Positions 1-12,440 are shown, counted from the stretch's first letter. The stretch is DNA of 64,000 nt from Nephrocerus scutellatus (GCA_947095585.1 OX352761.1:107185890-107249889); one strand, 5' to 3'. Made by a program: numbers and translations. The notes: generated by a model not told the origin, from the letters alone.

Positions 1-782
1 GGCTAAGAGGACACTAAACAAATTGCAAAAGATCGTCTGCCTGAGAATAACGGGCGCAATGCGCTCTACATCGGCAAATGCTCTCAATACACTGTTATAT
101 ATACCACCTCTGGATATAGTTATTCAGATGGAAGCGGTAAAAGCTATATATCTATCGACTTCGCAAGAAAAAGGTCAGGCGTTATTAGCATATAAGAGTT
201 GGCATGGAAGCATATTCCAAAAGATTTCGAAACAAATTCCTGCCCGTCTGATGCTTGTGGACAGTGCAGTTCAAAAGAGGATATAAAGTTCAATACCCCA
301 GCAGAGAAAGTTTGAAAAATTCAACTGAGATCCTTAGGGAATTCGAACCCATATTCTAAACTGACGGTTCTCTTACCGATGAAGGAACTGGTGCATTATG
401 GTTCTTAGATGAGAATTCTAAGGAGGCATTCACACTTGGAAAATGGCCAATATTAGCTATTTTACAAGTTGCCAACAGGGCTGTCTCTAAAACGATACAA
501 CGAAAAAACTGCAATTTGTAGTGACAGCCAAGCTGCTCCACTAGCACTGGAATCACTTTGTGTCCATTCGAAGATTGTTCTAAAATGTAAGAGAAGACTT
601 AGCTCTATTTTAAGATTAAATTCCGTCATTCTTATCAGGGTTGCGGGACATACAGAAATAAAAGGAAATGAATCTGCTGATGCACTTGCAAGAAGTTGTT
701 CTTCTGATATTCCTACAGGTCCGGAACCAATGTTATGCTTGAGTCACGCAAGCTTAAATATAAGTATTCAAAGATTTATGTA
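1..782 (+). pseudogene. Group A non-LTR retrotransposon: RT thumb and RNase H remnant
   Basis: The element runs in from the left edge. The first 286 bases read as the end of a reverse transcriptase, with the block ITGAMRSTSANALNTLLYIP, which resembles the family form 'ITGAxRTTPTAALExLL'. After stops at about 287-330, an RNase H domain follows (about 330-780). It shows a degraded 'GSLTDEGTGALW' type start, then SDSQAAPLALESL and the RVAGHTEIKGNESADALAR block, the usual GHT-N-ADxLA motif of RNase H. The two domains are in different frames with stops between them, so this is a dead copy. RNase H downstream of RT is typical of the I/LOA/R1-related clades; the exact clade is inference. A related copy with the same domain order lies at 36505-37800. 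Confidence 0.8.
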
Positions 783-1616
783 AGCCGAACAGTTACAACG
801 TTGGAAGTCCATAAATACATGTAGAACTACCAAGCACTTTGTGGATAGGCCGAACAACAACACCGCTAATTTCGTTTTGTAAATATCCAAAAGGAAATTT
901 CGGAGCATGGTAAGTAAACTACCGGACATAACGCGACTGGAAGTCATATGTTCAACTTTGGACTTATATTGGATCCAATATTTGTGTCTTGGCTGGAGGA
1001 AGAAGAAACAAGTACATATATCCTTTGTAGCTGTCCCTCTTCCTCCAGGCTACGGATAAACGTTTTTGGAAGGGATATAAGAACTAAGGCTTGATTCAGG
1101 CAAGCTTAAATATTGGTATTCGAAGATTTACAGGAACAGGAACAACGTTGGAACTCCATAAATACATGTAGTACTACCAAGCACTTTGTGGATAGGCCGA
1201 ACAAAAACACCGCTAAGTTCGTTTTGGAAATATCCAGAAGGAAATTTCGGAGCATGGTCAGTTTACTTACCGGACATAACGCGACTGGTAGTCATATGTT
1301 CAACTTTGGACTTTCCCCAGATGAACGGGAACTCCATGCCTGCCCTCAGTATTATGTAAAAATCATTCTGGGCGATATGAATGCTAAAATAGGTAGGGAG
1401 TTAGTATTCAGGCAGGCACCCATAGCATTGGATCCAATATTTAAGTCTAGGCTGGAGGAAGAAGAAACAAGTACATATATCCTTTGTAGCTGTCCCGCTT
1501 TCTCCAGGCTACGGATGAACGTTTTTGGAAGGAATATAAGAAATATCGAAGAACTTCGGTCATTGAAACTAGATCACGTCCTTCGCTATCTTAATGTAAC
1601 GAAGAGATTTGAATAG
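741..1616 (+). pseudogene. Group A C-terminal tail, tandemly duplicated
   Basis: The tail after RNase H is present twice, starting at 741 and again at 1093. Both units carry the LTGHNATGSHMFNFGL block and the LEEEETSTYILCSCP zinc-knuckle-like block. Unit 2 is open for 167 codons (1113-1616) and ends at an ELRSLKLDHVLRYLN sequence, the natural end of this protein family. Unit 2 contains about 110 bases (about 1316-1428) absent from unit 1. These encode ILGDMNAKIGRE, which resembles the catalytic GDxNAxxG block of AP-type endonucleases rather than a group A tail. Either unit 2 gained this piece or unit 1 lost it. Confidence 0.72.
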
Positions 1617-1744
1617 TGAATAGTCACTGGGAACGAGTATAATGGACCAACGGTCTGAGTGATCTTGTGTGGTTTTTCTCAGATTATCACACCAACCCAC
1701 TAAAACTATATACTATATATATAATGCCTAACTCTACATATACT

Positions 1745-1880
1745 ACTGCAGTAAAAAATTCAAAAATCGACTGTATTTGTGAGATCCGAATCCTTTTTAA
1801 ACATGTATCTGTGCTTCAAGAAAACAGTTAGGCTTTCTATAGAGAAGGTTTTGGTAATGGACATTACGGTTCTGTTTAAG
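1745..1880 (+). repeat. Dispersed repeat shared with 5125-5370
   Basis: This stretch shares with 5125-5370 an ordered set of short matches, including CATGTATCTGTG and GGCTTTCTATAGAGAAGG, so both belong to one dispersed repeat. No coding content or terminal structure is visible. It starts about 130 bases after the end of the group A copy. Confidence 0.5.
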
Positions 1881-1997
1881 TTTGAGGATCCGTCAGTTTC
1901 AGAAATTACGCCGTATTTTTTTTTTAATAAATTTTTTATTTCATTTATGTTAACGCTCTAAAACCTGGGCTAGAAAGAAAATAACAAAACTTACAAG

Positions 1998-2185
1998 CTA
2001 TATTAACTTCGCGTGTCTGTGGCTGGCTGGCTGGCTGGTGGAATCTTTCGATCAATCTTTATACCACTTCTTAAAACCCAATTTTACTCAAACTTTGCAC
2101 ACTTGTGTATCTCCGATGACAACACTTTCTATTAAAACTTGGTAGGTATAGGGCCCAAGGGCCAGGGGGCTCCCAATATAACCAG
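1998..2185 (+). repeat. R-repeat, truncated copy
   Basis: It begins CTATATTAACTTCGCGT followed by a GGCTGGCT run, exactly as the copy at 25462-26080 does. It keeps one internal subunit (CACACTTGTGTATCTCC... to GGGGGCTCCC) and is then cut off where group D RT sequence begins. Other copies lie at 20345-20645 and 21500-21610. It is non-coding and I know no named family for it. Confidence 0.65.
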
Positions 2186-2815
2186 CTTGGGTCCAACGAC
2201 AAGCTTCGTTGGAATGATGACATATTTACCGTCGCCAAAATGCTGCGAAATGTTTAGGTTTTCTAACCCGGTGTAAGAAATATTTTATTCCCTCTGATCT
2301 GGCTACTATCTACAAGGCTTTTATTCGCCCTAAACTTGAGTAGAATTGCCATATTTGGTCTGGTGCGTCAAAAACTACCTTTGATCAGCTAGATAGAATT
2401 CAAAACCGCACGATACAACTTATCGGTGACGCAAATAAAACAAAATCAATAGATTCGCTTGAACACCGCAGGAACGTCTCCTGCTTGTCACTCTGTTTTA
2501 TCGATTTTTCTACCAGCGGTGCTCAAGAGAAATAGCAAGTTGCATGCCACCTCTCCTTGAATTCAAACGTTATACTCGTAGCGCTCTAAATGCTCATCAG
2601 TTTACCCTCAAGTCCATCTTCGGACGTACAGTTAAGTGCAGGGGATCGTTCTTCAGCCGTACAATACGTATGTGGAATGCTCTGCCAAGCTCTGTTTTCC
2701 CACGTCACAGACATTTAAAACTCAAGCTCATAGACATCTCCTCTTTTTCCTTATCGCCCACGCTGTCCCAAGCATATAGCCGGGCATATATATGGGTACG
2801 AACCCCTTGAAGCGT
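2186..2815 (+). pseudogene. Group D (CR1/Jockey-like) RT C-terminal fragment
   Basis: Read over several frames, this encodes the end of a non-LTR reverse transcriptase: NKLHWND-type and IFTVAKML near the start, YKAFIRPKLE, then DQLDRIQNRTIQLIGD, SLEHRRNVSCLSLFYR and finally FSRTIRMWNALPSSVFP. The W-N-x-LP ending is characteristic of CR1/Jockey-type RTs. Stops and frameshifts make it a pseudogene. A second copy with the same extent and stretches of near-identity lies at 26335-26955. Both copies have an R-repeat upstream. Confidence 0.75.
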
Positions 2816-2819
2816 GCGC

Positions 2820-4840
2820 GAATTTAAAAACAAAAAGATGTGGAGAAGGGAAATTTGCATACGCATATAATAATCAACCGATTCAAGCGATTCAATCAAT
2901 TACATTTTTCTTTATGCTTATGTACTTAAAAAGACACAACGAACAAAATTACCCAACAGCATCATTTTAAAACTGAGTAGAATATACACCATATAAGTAT
3001 ATGAGTCTCTTGACTTTAGATCTAGTTTCCGAAGAAAATCTGGGACCAGATTACTTAAGTATCTAGTGAACTATGACTAACTTACTAGTTATTCGACTTT
3101 TGTAGCGCTCTTCTATCAGTAACTGCGCATAAATAAATAATTCAGCTCAATTTATTACTGACAACTCCACTGTATGTTGCTTAGTCACATAATGCCTGCC
3201 ACAAACCATCTTTGAAAGCAGCGGTCCGTTTCCAAGAATCAAGTTGCTGTGTCCGTCATGACGTATGCGTGATTTTTATTTTCTTGCATTTCTGTTGCAA
3301 AGTGCTTTTCAAAAGAAAAACGACCGGAAAAAATATCTGACAAGAAGGCAAAAAGAGAGAAAGAAAAAACCTCGTACTGTACGTTCCCGTTCACTTCACA
3401 ACATTGCTTAATTACAGGACACAAATTCAGTGGCGCAGAATGTGTTGCGCAGCGGCCGCTGTCACCAACACCAGCAGCAGGCAGGCTATGGCAGTGTCAT
3501 GTAATCCGGGCGACTCTCAACACTGCCGCCGCCACGCCACCTTCAAGATCATGATGGGATCCGTTTGGTTGCTCGGCATTAAAACTTGTTTCGGAGTACG
3601 GTGCTCGGAGCCTCTACGTTATGCGTTGACTTGAATTACTTATTTCATTCAGTTTTTTGATCGCGCCAGCCACTCGATGCATTGCGATCACACGCTCGCA
3701 CGCACTATACCCCATGTGTGCACACATTTTTCATCGAACTGACCTAAATAATTAGTCTATGCTTTTTTAGTCCCAATCCTCCCTCCTCCACCCATCCAAC
3801 AATTACCACTTAGCTGGAGAACATAAGCTGATATCCAGATACTCGTTTCTTGCTGCGCCACCAAACGACGGACATATTCATCATCAGCTGTCATGTGTTG
3901 CCCGATGTGCAGCGTGCAATTTAATTGGAATTGGAGTAGGAATTGAAATTCTCAAAGCATGGTGGAAAGGAAGAGAACGAAGCGAGAGCGATCAAACGGC
4001 AATCTCTGCCGATCGACGGGATTGTGGTGTGATGTTCGGCGGTAGAAGGAACGCGAACATAACTCAAATATTGAAACGAAGCTTATCTTTTCCGAGCTGC
4101 AGCAGTAGTTGCCGACTGGTTGTGACCGATACAATTGAAATGTTTGTCTCTTGATTAATATCAATTACACTGCAGATACAATCTACAAGAGCACGACAAC
4201 GCACTACGTCTATCAATGGATGTGTATCTTTTACGGTGACCCACAGATGATGACAATCAGAATCCTTATCAATGTCAGAAATAAGGAGCAACTTGTTTGA
4301 CGTCACACTTATACGTCATGTAGTCGGTTTCTGGATGTTCTGCGGACACTTTTTCAATTAGTTTGTTTGTCTGTTCGTTAATTGCTTTAGTTAACTCTGC
4401 TATCTGCCATCATCCAATCAAAAATTCTACAACAATTTACAAGAATACGATCCAAACTGAAGCTCGATAGATGGATGGATGGGTTTTATGTTGGTAGAAT
4501 GGAACACAGGCTCATTTGTTGTTCTCTCAGAGATCTTCTTGCAGATATTTATTTAATTACAATTATTTACGGGATGACGGATGTGTTTTTCTTTCGCGAC
4601 GTTAGTTTTTTTCAGTCATATGTACTAATCTTCGATACTATTTTGTATGCGATAAATATCATGACATACAAAGATTTGCAAGATATTTTTAATTCCAGTA
4701 AAGAATTTGCTCATTTACTGTAGGTACCTGAAACTGTGTTAAGTTATTTATATTTTCTGTCTAGAAGACCCAATATTATGTCGGTAACACTGGGTCCGTT
4801 TGGATTTGGGGGAAAATTATAAAAAAAAATTCTTTCTGGC
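2820..4840. other. Non-coding stretch, no gene seen
   Basis: A+T-rich sequence with no domain, RNA gene or terminal-repeat structure that I recognise. A GC-richer patch at about 3430-3620 contains CAG-type runs but no convincing frame. From 4845 the decamer-bearing repeat begins. Confidence 0.4.
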
Positions 4841-4844
4841 TGAA

Positions 4845-5770
4845 TGAATTTAAGTCATTTATATGGGATATCGTGGTCTAATCTACCGAGCACACAACAA
4901 CAATTGAAAACTTATTCATAGAAACGCACACTCACACTCACTCATGGTCTTATGTCTCTTTTCCCTTCCATCGCCTTCCAACGCCTTCCATCGCCTTCCA
5001 TCGCCTGAATGAATTAAAGTCATTTATGTGGGATATCGTGGTTCAATCTACCAAGCACACAACAACAATTGAAAACTTATTTATAGAAACCAAAACCTTC
5101 TCTATAGAAAGCCCAACTCAATGCATACTAATGCTGTAAACCAATCCAAAACGCGTCTGTATTTTGGAATGTGAATACAGTGTACAAAAAATAAGTAGTC
5201 GCAAAGAGCGAGAAACGTAAGATGTGGTAGTGGGAAACAGAAAAATTTTATATGGATTTTGCTCTTTAGTTGATTACTAATACAAATACGTTTTGGATGA
5301 AACCTAAGCATGTATCTGTGTACGATCGGAACAGTCGGGCTTTCTATAGAGAAGGTTTTGATAGAAACGCACACTCACACTCACTCATGGTCTTATGTCT
5401 CTTTTCCCTTCCATCGCCTTCCATCGCCTTCCATCGCCTTCCATCGCCTGGATGAATTAAAGTCATTTATGTGGGATATCGTGGTTCAATCTACCAAGCA
5501 CGGAACAACAATTGAAAATTTATTCATTGAAACGCACACTCACACTTACTCATGGTCTTATATTTCGCTTTATATCGCCTTCCATTGCCTTCCATCGGCT
5601 TCCATCGCCTTCCATCGTCTTCCATCGCCTTCCATCGCCTTCCTTCGCCTTCCATCGCCTTCCATCGCCTTCCATCGCCTTTCATCGTCTTCCATCGCCG
5701 TCCATCACCTTCCATGGCTTCCCTCGCTTCCATCGCTTTCCATCGCCTTTCATCGCCTTCGATAGAAGTA
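4845..5770 (+). repeat. Compound tandem repeat with a TTCCATCGCC decamer array
   Basis: A module of about 82 bases (GAATGAATT-AAGTCATTTAT-GGGATATCGTGG...) occurs at 4845, 5007 and 5451. It is followed by a 50-base module (GCACACTCACACTCACTCA...) at about 4925, 5369 and 5532. The second module always leads into copies of a 10-base unit, TTCCATCGCC. The decamer occurs only a few times after the first two modules, but fills about 5575-5765 after the third, with roughly 19 units, several of them variant. Because 10 is not a multiple of 3, all three frames stay open and give a repeating PSPSIAFHRL peptide. That explains several long open frames here, which are not genes. Confidence 0.85.
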
Positions 5771-5984
5771 ATTGAGTTGTGAGAGCGAGACCAATGTTTT
5801 GTTATTAACACTCTAGTATGCAAGTCCGGTTGCAGACGGTCTTCAATAAAATTCAATTAAAAAGCGGATAAATTCATTTATATCTTGTATTATAATGATA
5901 TTATGTGCATGTGGACGGAGAAAGGTTTTAGAAATAAATCGAAGTAGTCCCCGGATTTCAAGTTTTTACGCTTTGTTGTAGTAA

Positions 5985-6135
5985 GGATTGGCGTCATCTC
6001 AGCCGCATGAGAGTCTGGCACAGATGTTTTGATACCTCTTCCTCCAGACAAAGCTTGCACACTGTCACCACAGAAAGGTTTAGTTTATAAAGTTGACATC
6101 TGAGGAAGTCTGCTATTTTAACCAGGTCTTACCAG
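5985..6135 (-). pseudogene. Group A zinc-knuckle-like tail fragment
   Basis: On the minus strand this reads VCKLCLEEEVSKHLC then TLMRLR, a degraded form of the group A tail (CxLCxEEEETSxHxLCxCPxLxRLR). Only about 50 codons are recognisable, with no flanking RNase H. Confidence 0.55.
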
Positions 6136-6532
6136 TTACCTGAAGATTCAGCAGCGAATAACTTATCATTATGAGCAACCTACATCGACGTCGAAAGGTA
6201 AAAAACTAACAACAATAACATCCCAAGAAAGGCTGCTTTCATTGTTAACATAGCTTTAGAAAATATCACGAACGTCATTATGATTAGGTTGCTAATGACA
6301 ATGAGTCCAATAATCAAAAATATTATGACCAAAGACCAATCATTATGCCACAATCAAGGACATCCTGACTATTATCCGCTGCATGGTCAAATCTAACAAA
6401 GGTATCAAGTCACGTGAAGTAAATCTCTAGAAAGTAATAAAGTCACACTGTTCCGTTAAGGTCCGCACTCAACTCCCTCTTCTTTAGAACTGAAAATAAA
6501 GAATATATCGAAAAAACATCCTATTTTTCCGA

Positions 6533-6814
6533 ACTGGCTGGATCAGTGGTTAGGGCATTGGATTACTGAGTGGGGGGTTCTAAGTTAGATTCACAAAAAA
6601 ATACAAAAAAAACTTTTTCATGGTCCCAATTCTCGCAAATGTCCTAGAGTAATAATTATTATGAGAAAGCTTCTCTATTCGAATTTCAGACATGGCTTTA
6701 TATTGTAGGTTACTTCCATTTGTGTGTAAAAATATATTAGGCACAACACGAATGATCGTAAGTAGCTAGGACCTGGACCATAATTGGTTGTTGCGCCAAA
6801 TATTACTATTATAA
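6533..6814 (+). repeat. tRNA-derived SINE, copy 1
   Basis: The head resembles a tRNA with an A-box-like GGATCAGTGGTTAGGG and a degraded B box (GTTAGATTC). The body shares GAAAGCTTCTC, TTCCATTTGTGTG, CACAACAC and GCGCCAAATATTA with the other copies, and the tail is ATT-rich. This is the most diverged of the seven copies. SINEs of this kind are transcribed by RNA polymerase III and moved by a partner LINE; which LINE is unknown. Confidence 0.7.
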
Positions 6815-7257
6815 AGTTATGATAGACATCACCTGCCAATAACGTAGATAACAACTTAGTTAGCTGCAATATCCATTAGATACCTTTAGAACAACAGTAA
6901 CACTGAAATAACTTTTTCCCGAACTGATAAAGTGCTGTTAAGTTTCTAGAAGATCCGGGTCAAAAAACAAACAAATCAGACCTTTCTTAAGCTTACTATG
7001 TGAGAACTCTTTAATGATCGGAATACTTACTACCACGTATTATGGCCATTAGTCTTTGGGTACTAAAAATGTAAAGCCTAATTGTAATTTATTCAAATTT
7101 CCGTGCCAATGGCTTCTAATTTTAGCTAAGTTAGGCATTGTAGTGCATTCGTTTTTTAGTGTCAATCTGTACTTTAATATCGTTATAGAGCCTCGCCTAC
7201 TTTTTTTCAACCAAAACTTCCAGGTCACCTTCTCCTTCAGATCATTCTGGTAAGAAG

Positions 7258-8165
7258 ACGCTTACCAGGAAGCTGAACACATTCATTTTTACATAGACGG
7301 GTCAACAAATGATGACGGAGTCGGCGTAGGTGTTTTCTCAAAAAACCTAAATATTTCTGTCTTCCTTATCACTGTTGTGTTTTCCTGGCTGAAATAATGG
7401 CGAGTGAAGCCTTAGCTTAGCTGAAGAGAAACGTCATATCCGCTAAAGATATCCGTATATTCTCAGATAGCCAAGCTTCACTTAAATCCCTGGAATCATT
7501 ATCTACAAATTGAAGTCTAGCCCTTAACTGCCGATCATCTCTCGTGGAGATGGCGGAGTAGAGCATTCCGGGTAACTGTATGGCTGACGAACTCGTTAAG
7601 CCAGGAACTATGCTACCCTTCTTACCTGAATATGGCTCCATTGGCAATCAATAACTACATGCAAACTCTTTTTAAAGCGGGATGCTAATGTAAAAACTAA
7701 CTGTAGGTGGTCAGACGGTACAACTTCCATAGCCCAAGGCTGGCCCAAGCTGGATCCGAAACGCTCCAAGTGTTTGATCCTTAAAAAAAAATCGCACATC
7801 GGTGCTATTGTTGGTGTCATCACTGGACACTTTCTCATAGGGAGGCATGCAGCAAGACTTGAAATCTTCTCGAATGACTTCTGCAGAAGCTGCATGTATG
7901 GGGAGGAGGAGGAGACCATCATCCATTTTCACTTGTACTTGTCCCAAAAACGTAAACTTTATATGGGTGCTTTCTTCTACAACGACACTAATGATCTCAT
8001 CAACATTGACATTCGTGGTCACCTACGCATCTAATTGGTTCATCGAGTAGGTGGAAGCAATTTTTCCTGATTAGTGTGGTATCACAATGGACTGGTCTGG
8101 TCTAAGTGTGTCGGTTTCGCTGACAGCCACACCTTTACCTAACCTAACCTTACCTAACCTGATTA
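7258..8165 (+). pseudogene. Group A RNase H and C-terminal tail remnant
   Basis: An RNase H start reads FYIDGSTNDDGVGVGVFS (about 7290-7345). Next come IRIFSDSQASLKSLESL (about 7447-7500), a stretch with stops, and a tail at 7774-8030 with ITGHFLIGRHAARLE, then CRSCMYGEEEET. The residues D (first strand) and D (SDSQ) of RNase H are recognisable. It ends with CCTAACC repeats (8138-8162). The copy at 17440-17975 ends with the same kind of repeat, so this is probably the element's own 3' end. Confidence 0.75.
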
Positions 8166-8218
8166 TCAGACAGAAAACAGTGTACTTCGACTTGCCACTT
8201 TATTTTTGTTTTCTTGGG

Positions 8219-9830
8219 CATCAAAATTTATATTCTTTGAAAACAAATTATAAAACAATCCATCAATATTTTGTAAAATTCAGAATTAGTGTAAATAATA
8301 TTCTTAACATTATGTGGTCCTTCGAGCCAGATTATTCGTTTTTCCTACATTATTTAAGGTAATTTACATTCATTTTTTTTGTAAAATTCAGTGCTATGTA
8401 CAAAATATTATTAACTTTATGAGCTCCTATGAGACGTATTATTCGTTTTTTCTACATTCTTTAAGGTAATTTATATTCATTAGGTAAGCCTTTTAGTTTT
8501 CAAGGCATCAAAATTTATATTCTTTGAAAACAAATTATAAAACAATCCATCAATATTTTGTAAAATTCAGAATTAGTGTAAATAATATTCTTAACATTAT
8601 ATGGTCCTTCGAGCCAGATTATTCGTTTTTCCTACATTATTTAAGGTAATTTACATTCATTTTTTTTTGTAAAATTCAGTGCTATGTACAAAATATTATT
8701 AACTTTATGAGCTCCTATGAGACGTATTATTCGTTTTTTCTACATTCTTTAAGGTAATTTATATTCATTAGGTAAGCCTTTTAGTTTTCAAGAAATTCAG
8801 AATTTGAGAACAAAATATCCGATATTTTATGTCGTCCTTCGAGTAAGATCATTGTTTCTTTCTACATTATTTAAGGTACGATCAATTAATAAGCTTATAG
8901 GTAGGACATTAATTTTTTTGATGAATTCAGAATTTTTGAACAAAATATACTGGATTTAGGTAGTCTTTAATTTGTATTAAAGGTACGCCTTTTATTTTTG
9001 AGAAATTCAGAATTTGAAAACAAAATATCCTTTTTTTTTGTTGTCCATTGAGTCAGATCATTTCTTTTTTTTTTACATTCTGTAATGTACAGTTAGGCCA
9101 TTAATTTTTATGAGGAATTTTTGAACAAAATATAATGCATTTTAAGTAGTCCTTCGAGCCGGATTATTCTTTTTTTCTACATTATTTAGTTTTCATTAAT
9201 TAGGTAAGCCTTTGTTAAGAAATTTAGAATTTAAAAACAAAAATGATGATGTGGCCACCATACGACTTTCTTTTACTGACGAGCCGGGAATCTTTAGTAA
9301 ATGTATAATATATTTTTATTTTTTTTTTGTAATTTTTTTTGCATTTTCTTATAGTAGTTTACTACTATGACTACCACTTCCGTTTGACCGATTTCCGCCA
9401 AAATCAACTGGGCCCTCCCAATTTATGTAAAAAGCTTAAATATGAATTTTCGTCTCAATCAATTCAGTCTTCTGGGCTGTAGAGTGGACACAGACACACA
9501 GCCAGACAGAGTTTTTTTTTTTTGCTTTTTCTGACTCAGGAGATACGGTAATGGGTAAATCTGCAAAAATCCCGAGTTCGAAAATTTTCATGATTACCAT
9601 ACTTACTTTTACTACTAGTAAAATAAAGTAAAAATCGTTTATTTTATGTTGTCCTGTGAGTCAGATCATTCTTTCTAAATTTTTTAAGGTACGAGTAATT
9701 GACAGGCTTAGGTAAGCCTTAAAAGTTTTTTTTAGAAACTCAGAATTTGTGTACAAAATATCCTATATATTATGTGGTCCTTCGAGCCGGATCATTCTTT
9801 CTTTTACATTTTTTTTGTTATGTAGAAATA
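8219..9830 (+). repeat. Satellite-like array, ~106-130 bp unit
   Basis: About ten diverged units follow the pattern AAATTCAGAAT..., ACAAAATAT..., GTCCTTCGAGCC-GAT-ATTC, CTACATT-TTTAAGGTA. Two adjacent units form a 287-base pair of units that is duplicated almost exactly (8219-8505 and 8506-8792). Later units are more diverged, as expected for unequal exchange acting at one end of the array. About 9290-9640 does not follow the pattern and looks like an insertion. Non-coding. Confidence 0.75.
9290..9640. repeat. Insertion-like segment inside the satellite array
   Basis: The satellite pattern stops at about 9290 and resumes at about 9645. The segment contains poly-T runs, a GACACACAGCCAGACAGAG stretch and short inverted matches (TTTACTACTATG near 9359, TTTTACTACTAG near 9608). 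I cannot identify the family or define ends and target duplications. Confidence 0.35.
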
Positions 9831-9839
9831 TTTTAAAAG

Positions 9840-12440
9840 GACGTACGGGTATGTACCGATTTTCTTAACTATTATTACTCATTTTTAAAAAATCATAGTT
9901 TTAAAAAGACGGTATTTAAAATTTAGTTGGTATGAGTGGTTGCCAAATAATAAAAATATTTCCATTAGTATTTTACTTTAAAGGGAAGCTTTCTTGGCAT
10001 GTTATCGTTTTATTTGGTTCATGTCTTTACTTTTATATTCTATCCAATTATGGGATATATATTTTTTTCTTTTGCATTCCAAAGTCCCTTTCTACTAATA
10101 ATAAGAGAAAGCTTTCTCTTGATTTCCTTAAAAAAAGTTTATCGCACTGAATGATGGGCAATAAAGGCGGTCTAGATTCGCTTCGCTGGATTATTGCAAT
10201 TGATACTTTTCTCTTTTTTATTAATATAAAACAACATTTTCTCTTTTTTATTTCAATTTTCAAAATTGATAATTACGAAAAATCAATTTTTAGGACCACG
10301 CGTACTCGTGGTGGCTAATTAACTTTTATCTGTGTATAAGTCAAAATAAGAAACTCCAACGTGCTGAATACCGTTATAGAGGGTACTGCAAAGCAACGGT
10401 TTAAACTAAATTTTTTAGGCTTGGTGATGACCAATTCTGCAAGGATATTAAAAAAAATTGACGACGATCGTTACAAATGTTTTAAATTTTATTGGCCATT
10501 TTTTTACGATCATCTGATTCATGGTTTGGATTGCTAACAGAAATGAAGATAAAATTGTTTACCTGGCAAAACCGTCGATTTGCTAAAACTGCAACCGATT
10601 GAAGCGGTGAAGTGGATTTATCGTTAAACCGCCATTAACCGTAGTATTGGCATTGCGTATTTATGATGATGGCGAGAAGGAGAATATTATTGTTATTATG
10701 ATTACCTACTTTGCCTGCAGAGCAAAGAAGTCCCAGAAGTCGCATCGCCTCGTCTTAACTTTATGACATGCAATGAAATTTTTCGATGCCAATTCGCCAC
10801 TCGATGACACTCCCTCGGCCCACTCTGTATCTACTCCTGGCACACTCGCACACACAGTATCATGTTCCATCCCGTGGCTGGAGCATAAATTTACTTAATA
10901 TCTCAATTTATAAAAATATACATAAAGTCGAGTGTGTTATCCTTATTTTTGTTCGCTCTCTGCCCGACGGCGATAACCGCAGCGAGCGGATGTTGAATAA
11001 TTCGTTTTGTTGTTCGTAAGTCGCCGCCGACAATCGGCGTAGCTGCCACACACAACACAACACAACAGGCCATCATTGACAATATGCAAAATTTATGTAA
11101 TTGATTTTAATTCTGCTGCGCATGCGCACAACACGCCATTGTGTATGTATGTGTGCAAAATTTATATTAATGAAAGGATTTTATCAGAAATTCATTACAT
11201 CAGATGCGATGTGTATCTATTTATCTTTTTGGCTTAATGTGTGTGATCGCAGCACTGTTGGTGCTTCTGCACACGAGTACGTGGGCCACAGAATCCTTTC
11301 GGCTTCGACGCCGCGACATCTTTACATGCTATCCACCCAGTGAAACGCTCGCTCATATCCGCTTGTGCGCGCCACCACACATACTCGTAAACAATTATTT
11401 CCCATCCCAATGCGCACAGGCGCGCACAACCCGTTGTCCAAATAAAAATCAAGTAGAACGAAAAAACAGCGACGACGAACCTTCGCATAGCTGTAGCCGT
11501 TTACAGATTCTGCGCCGCCCCACTGTGGAGGAGCAATAAAATGAAGGAAACATTTTGTTGCTACGTGGGCTGTAAATTAGGTGCGCATATATAGCCAGAG
11601 ACTGTATGACTATATGATGACTTCCAATTGCCATTTCCTATTCACAGTCATCGTCGGCGGCGGCGGCGGTGTCACATCGGTGGTTGTCGATGATGATGAT
11701 GATGATGATGAGTCAGTCACTCAGTCATCGCATCGCGTCTTCGCCTTTAATTGAGGAAAAACGCCGAACGAAGATCATCACCGAACGTTGTCATCGCGTC
11801 CCTGGGTGATAAATGGAAGGCGTTCAATTTTATTGTTATTGCCATTGCGCACTGAATTCAGCTGCACTAAGCTAAGCTGAGCTGAGCTGAGCTGAGATGG
11901 TCTGTTAAATCGATCCGCTGATCCGTTGATCTGTAGATTGCGCCGTCGCTGCAGTGCTTCGATGTCAAGACCAGAAGAAGAGGACCGTTTTTAGATTTCG
12001 AATATATGGTAATGACGCCGTTAACTCCAACTCCACTCCACTGTACTGTACTCTCTCATCCGATCACCTCCAACGATTGCATGAGCAAAACCAATAAGTT
12101 AGCATTATTGCCGGAAAAAATAAGAAAACTGCACATTAATTAAACTGCAAACTTTAAGTAGGTTTGATTAAATTGGCAGGATAAAGTTGCTGTCTCGAAA
12201 TGCGAAATACTTCGTACTGTCACTTAAAGCTTCGTTGCAGAGCTTGGAACTTTCTATAGAAAGTGTCAAGTAGTTTCTGATTTTGATAAATTAATATAAG
12301 AGAGTAGAAGCGATAAGGGCGGCAATCTTTATAACTTCAGTTCGCATGTTTAGGGGATTCGCGATGATCGTCAGTTCGAACCGATCTTGAATTTGAATGT
12401 GTCAGACCTTCCTTTGTGGTGATAGTAAGAATATCTAGTT
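9840..12440. other. Non-coding stretch with simple repeats
   Basis: No coding domain is recognised. From about 10670 to 12070 the sequence is richer in CpG and short repeats: a GAT run at 11689-11711, a GGC run near 11656, GAGCT pentamers at 11867-11897, and a perfect TGCGCATGCGCA palindrome at 11117-11128. It may be host regulatory or intronic DNA, but nothing here proves it. Confidence 0.4.

Noticed and set aside
5524..5856. Open frames in both strands with PSPSIAFHRL or GDGRRWKAME repeats
   Set aside because: Products of the TTCCATCGCC decamer; 10-base units keep all frames open.
8138..8162. CCTAACC repeats that could be read as arthropod TTAGG telomeric sequence
   Set aside because: Very short, irregular, and placed directly at the 3' end of two group A copies, so they belong to that element; flies of this kind generally lack TTAGG telomeres.
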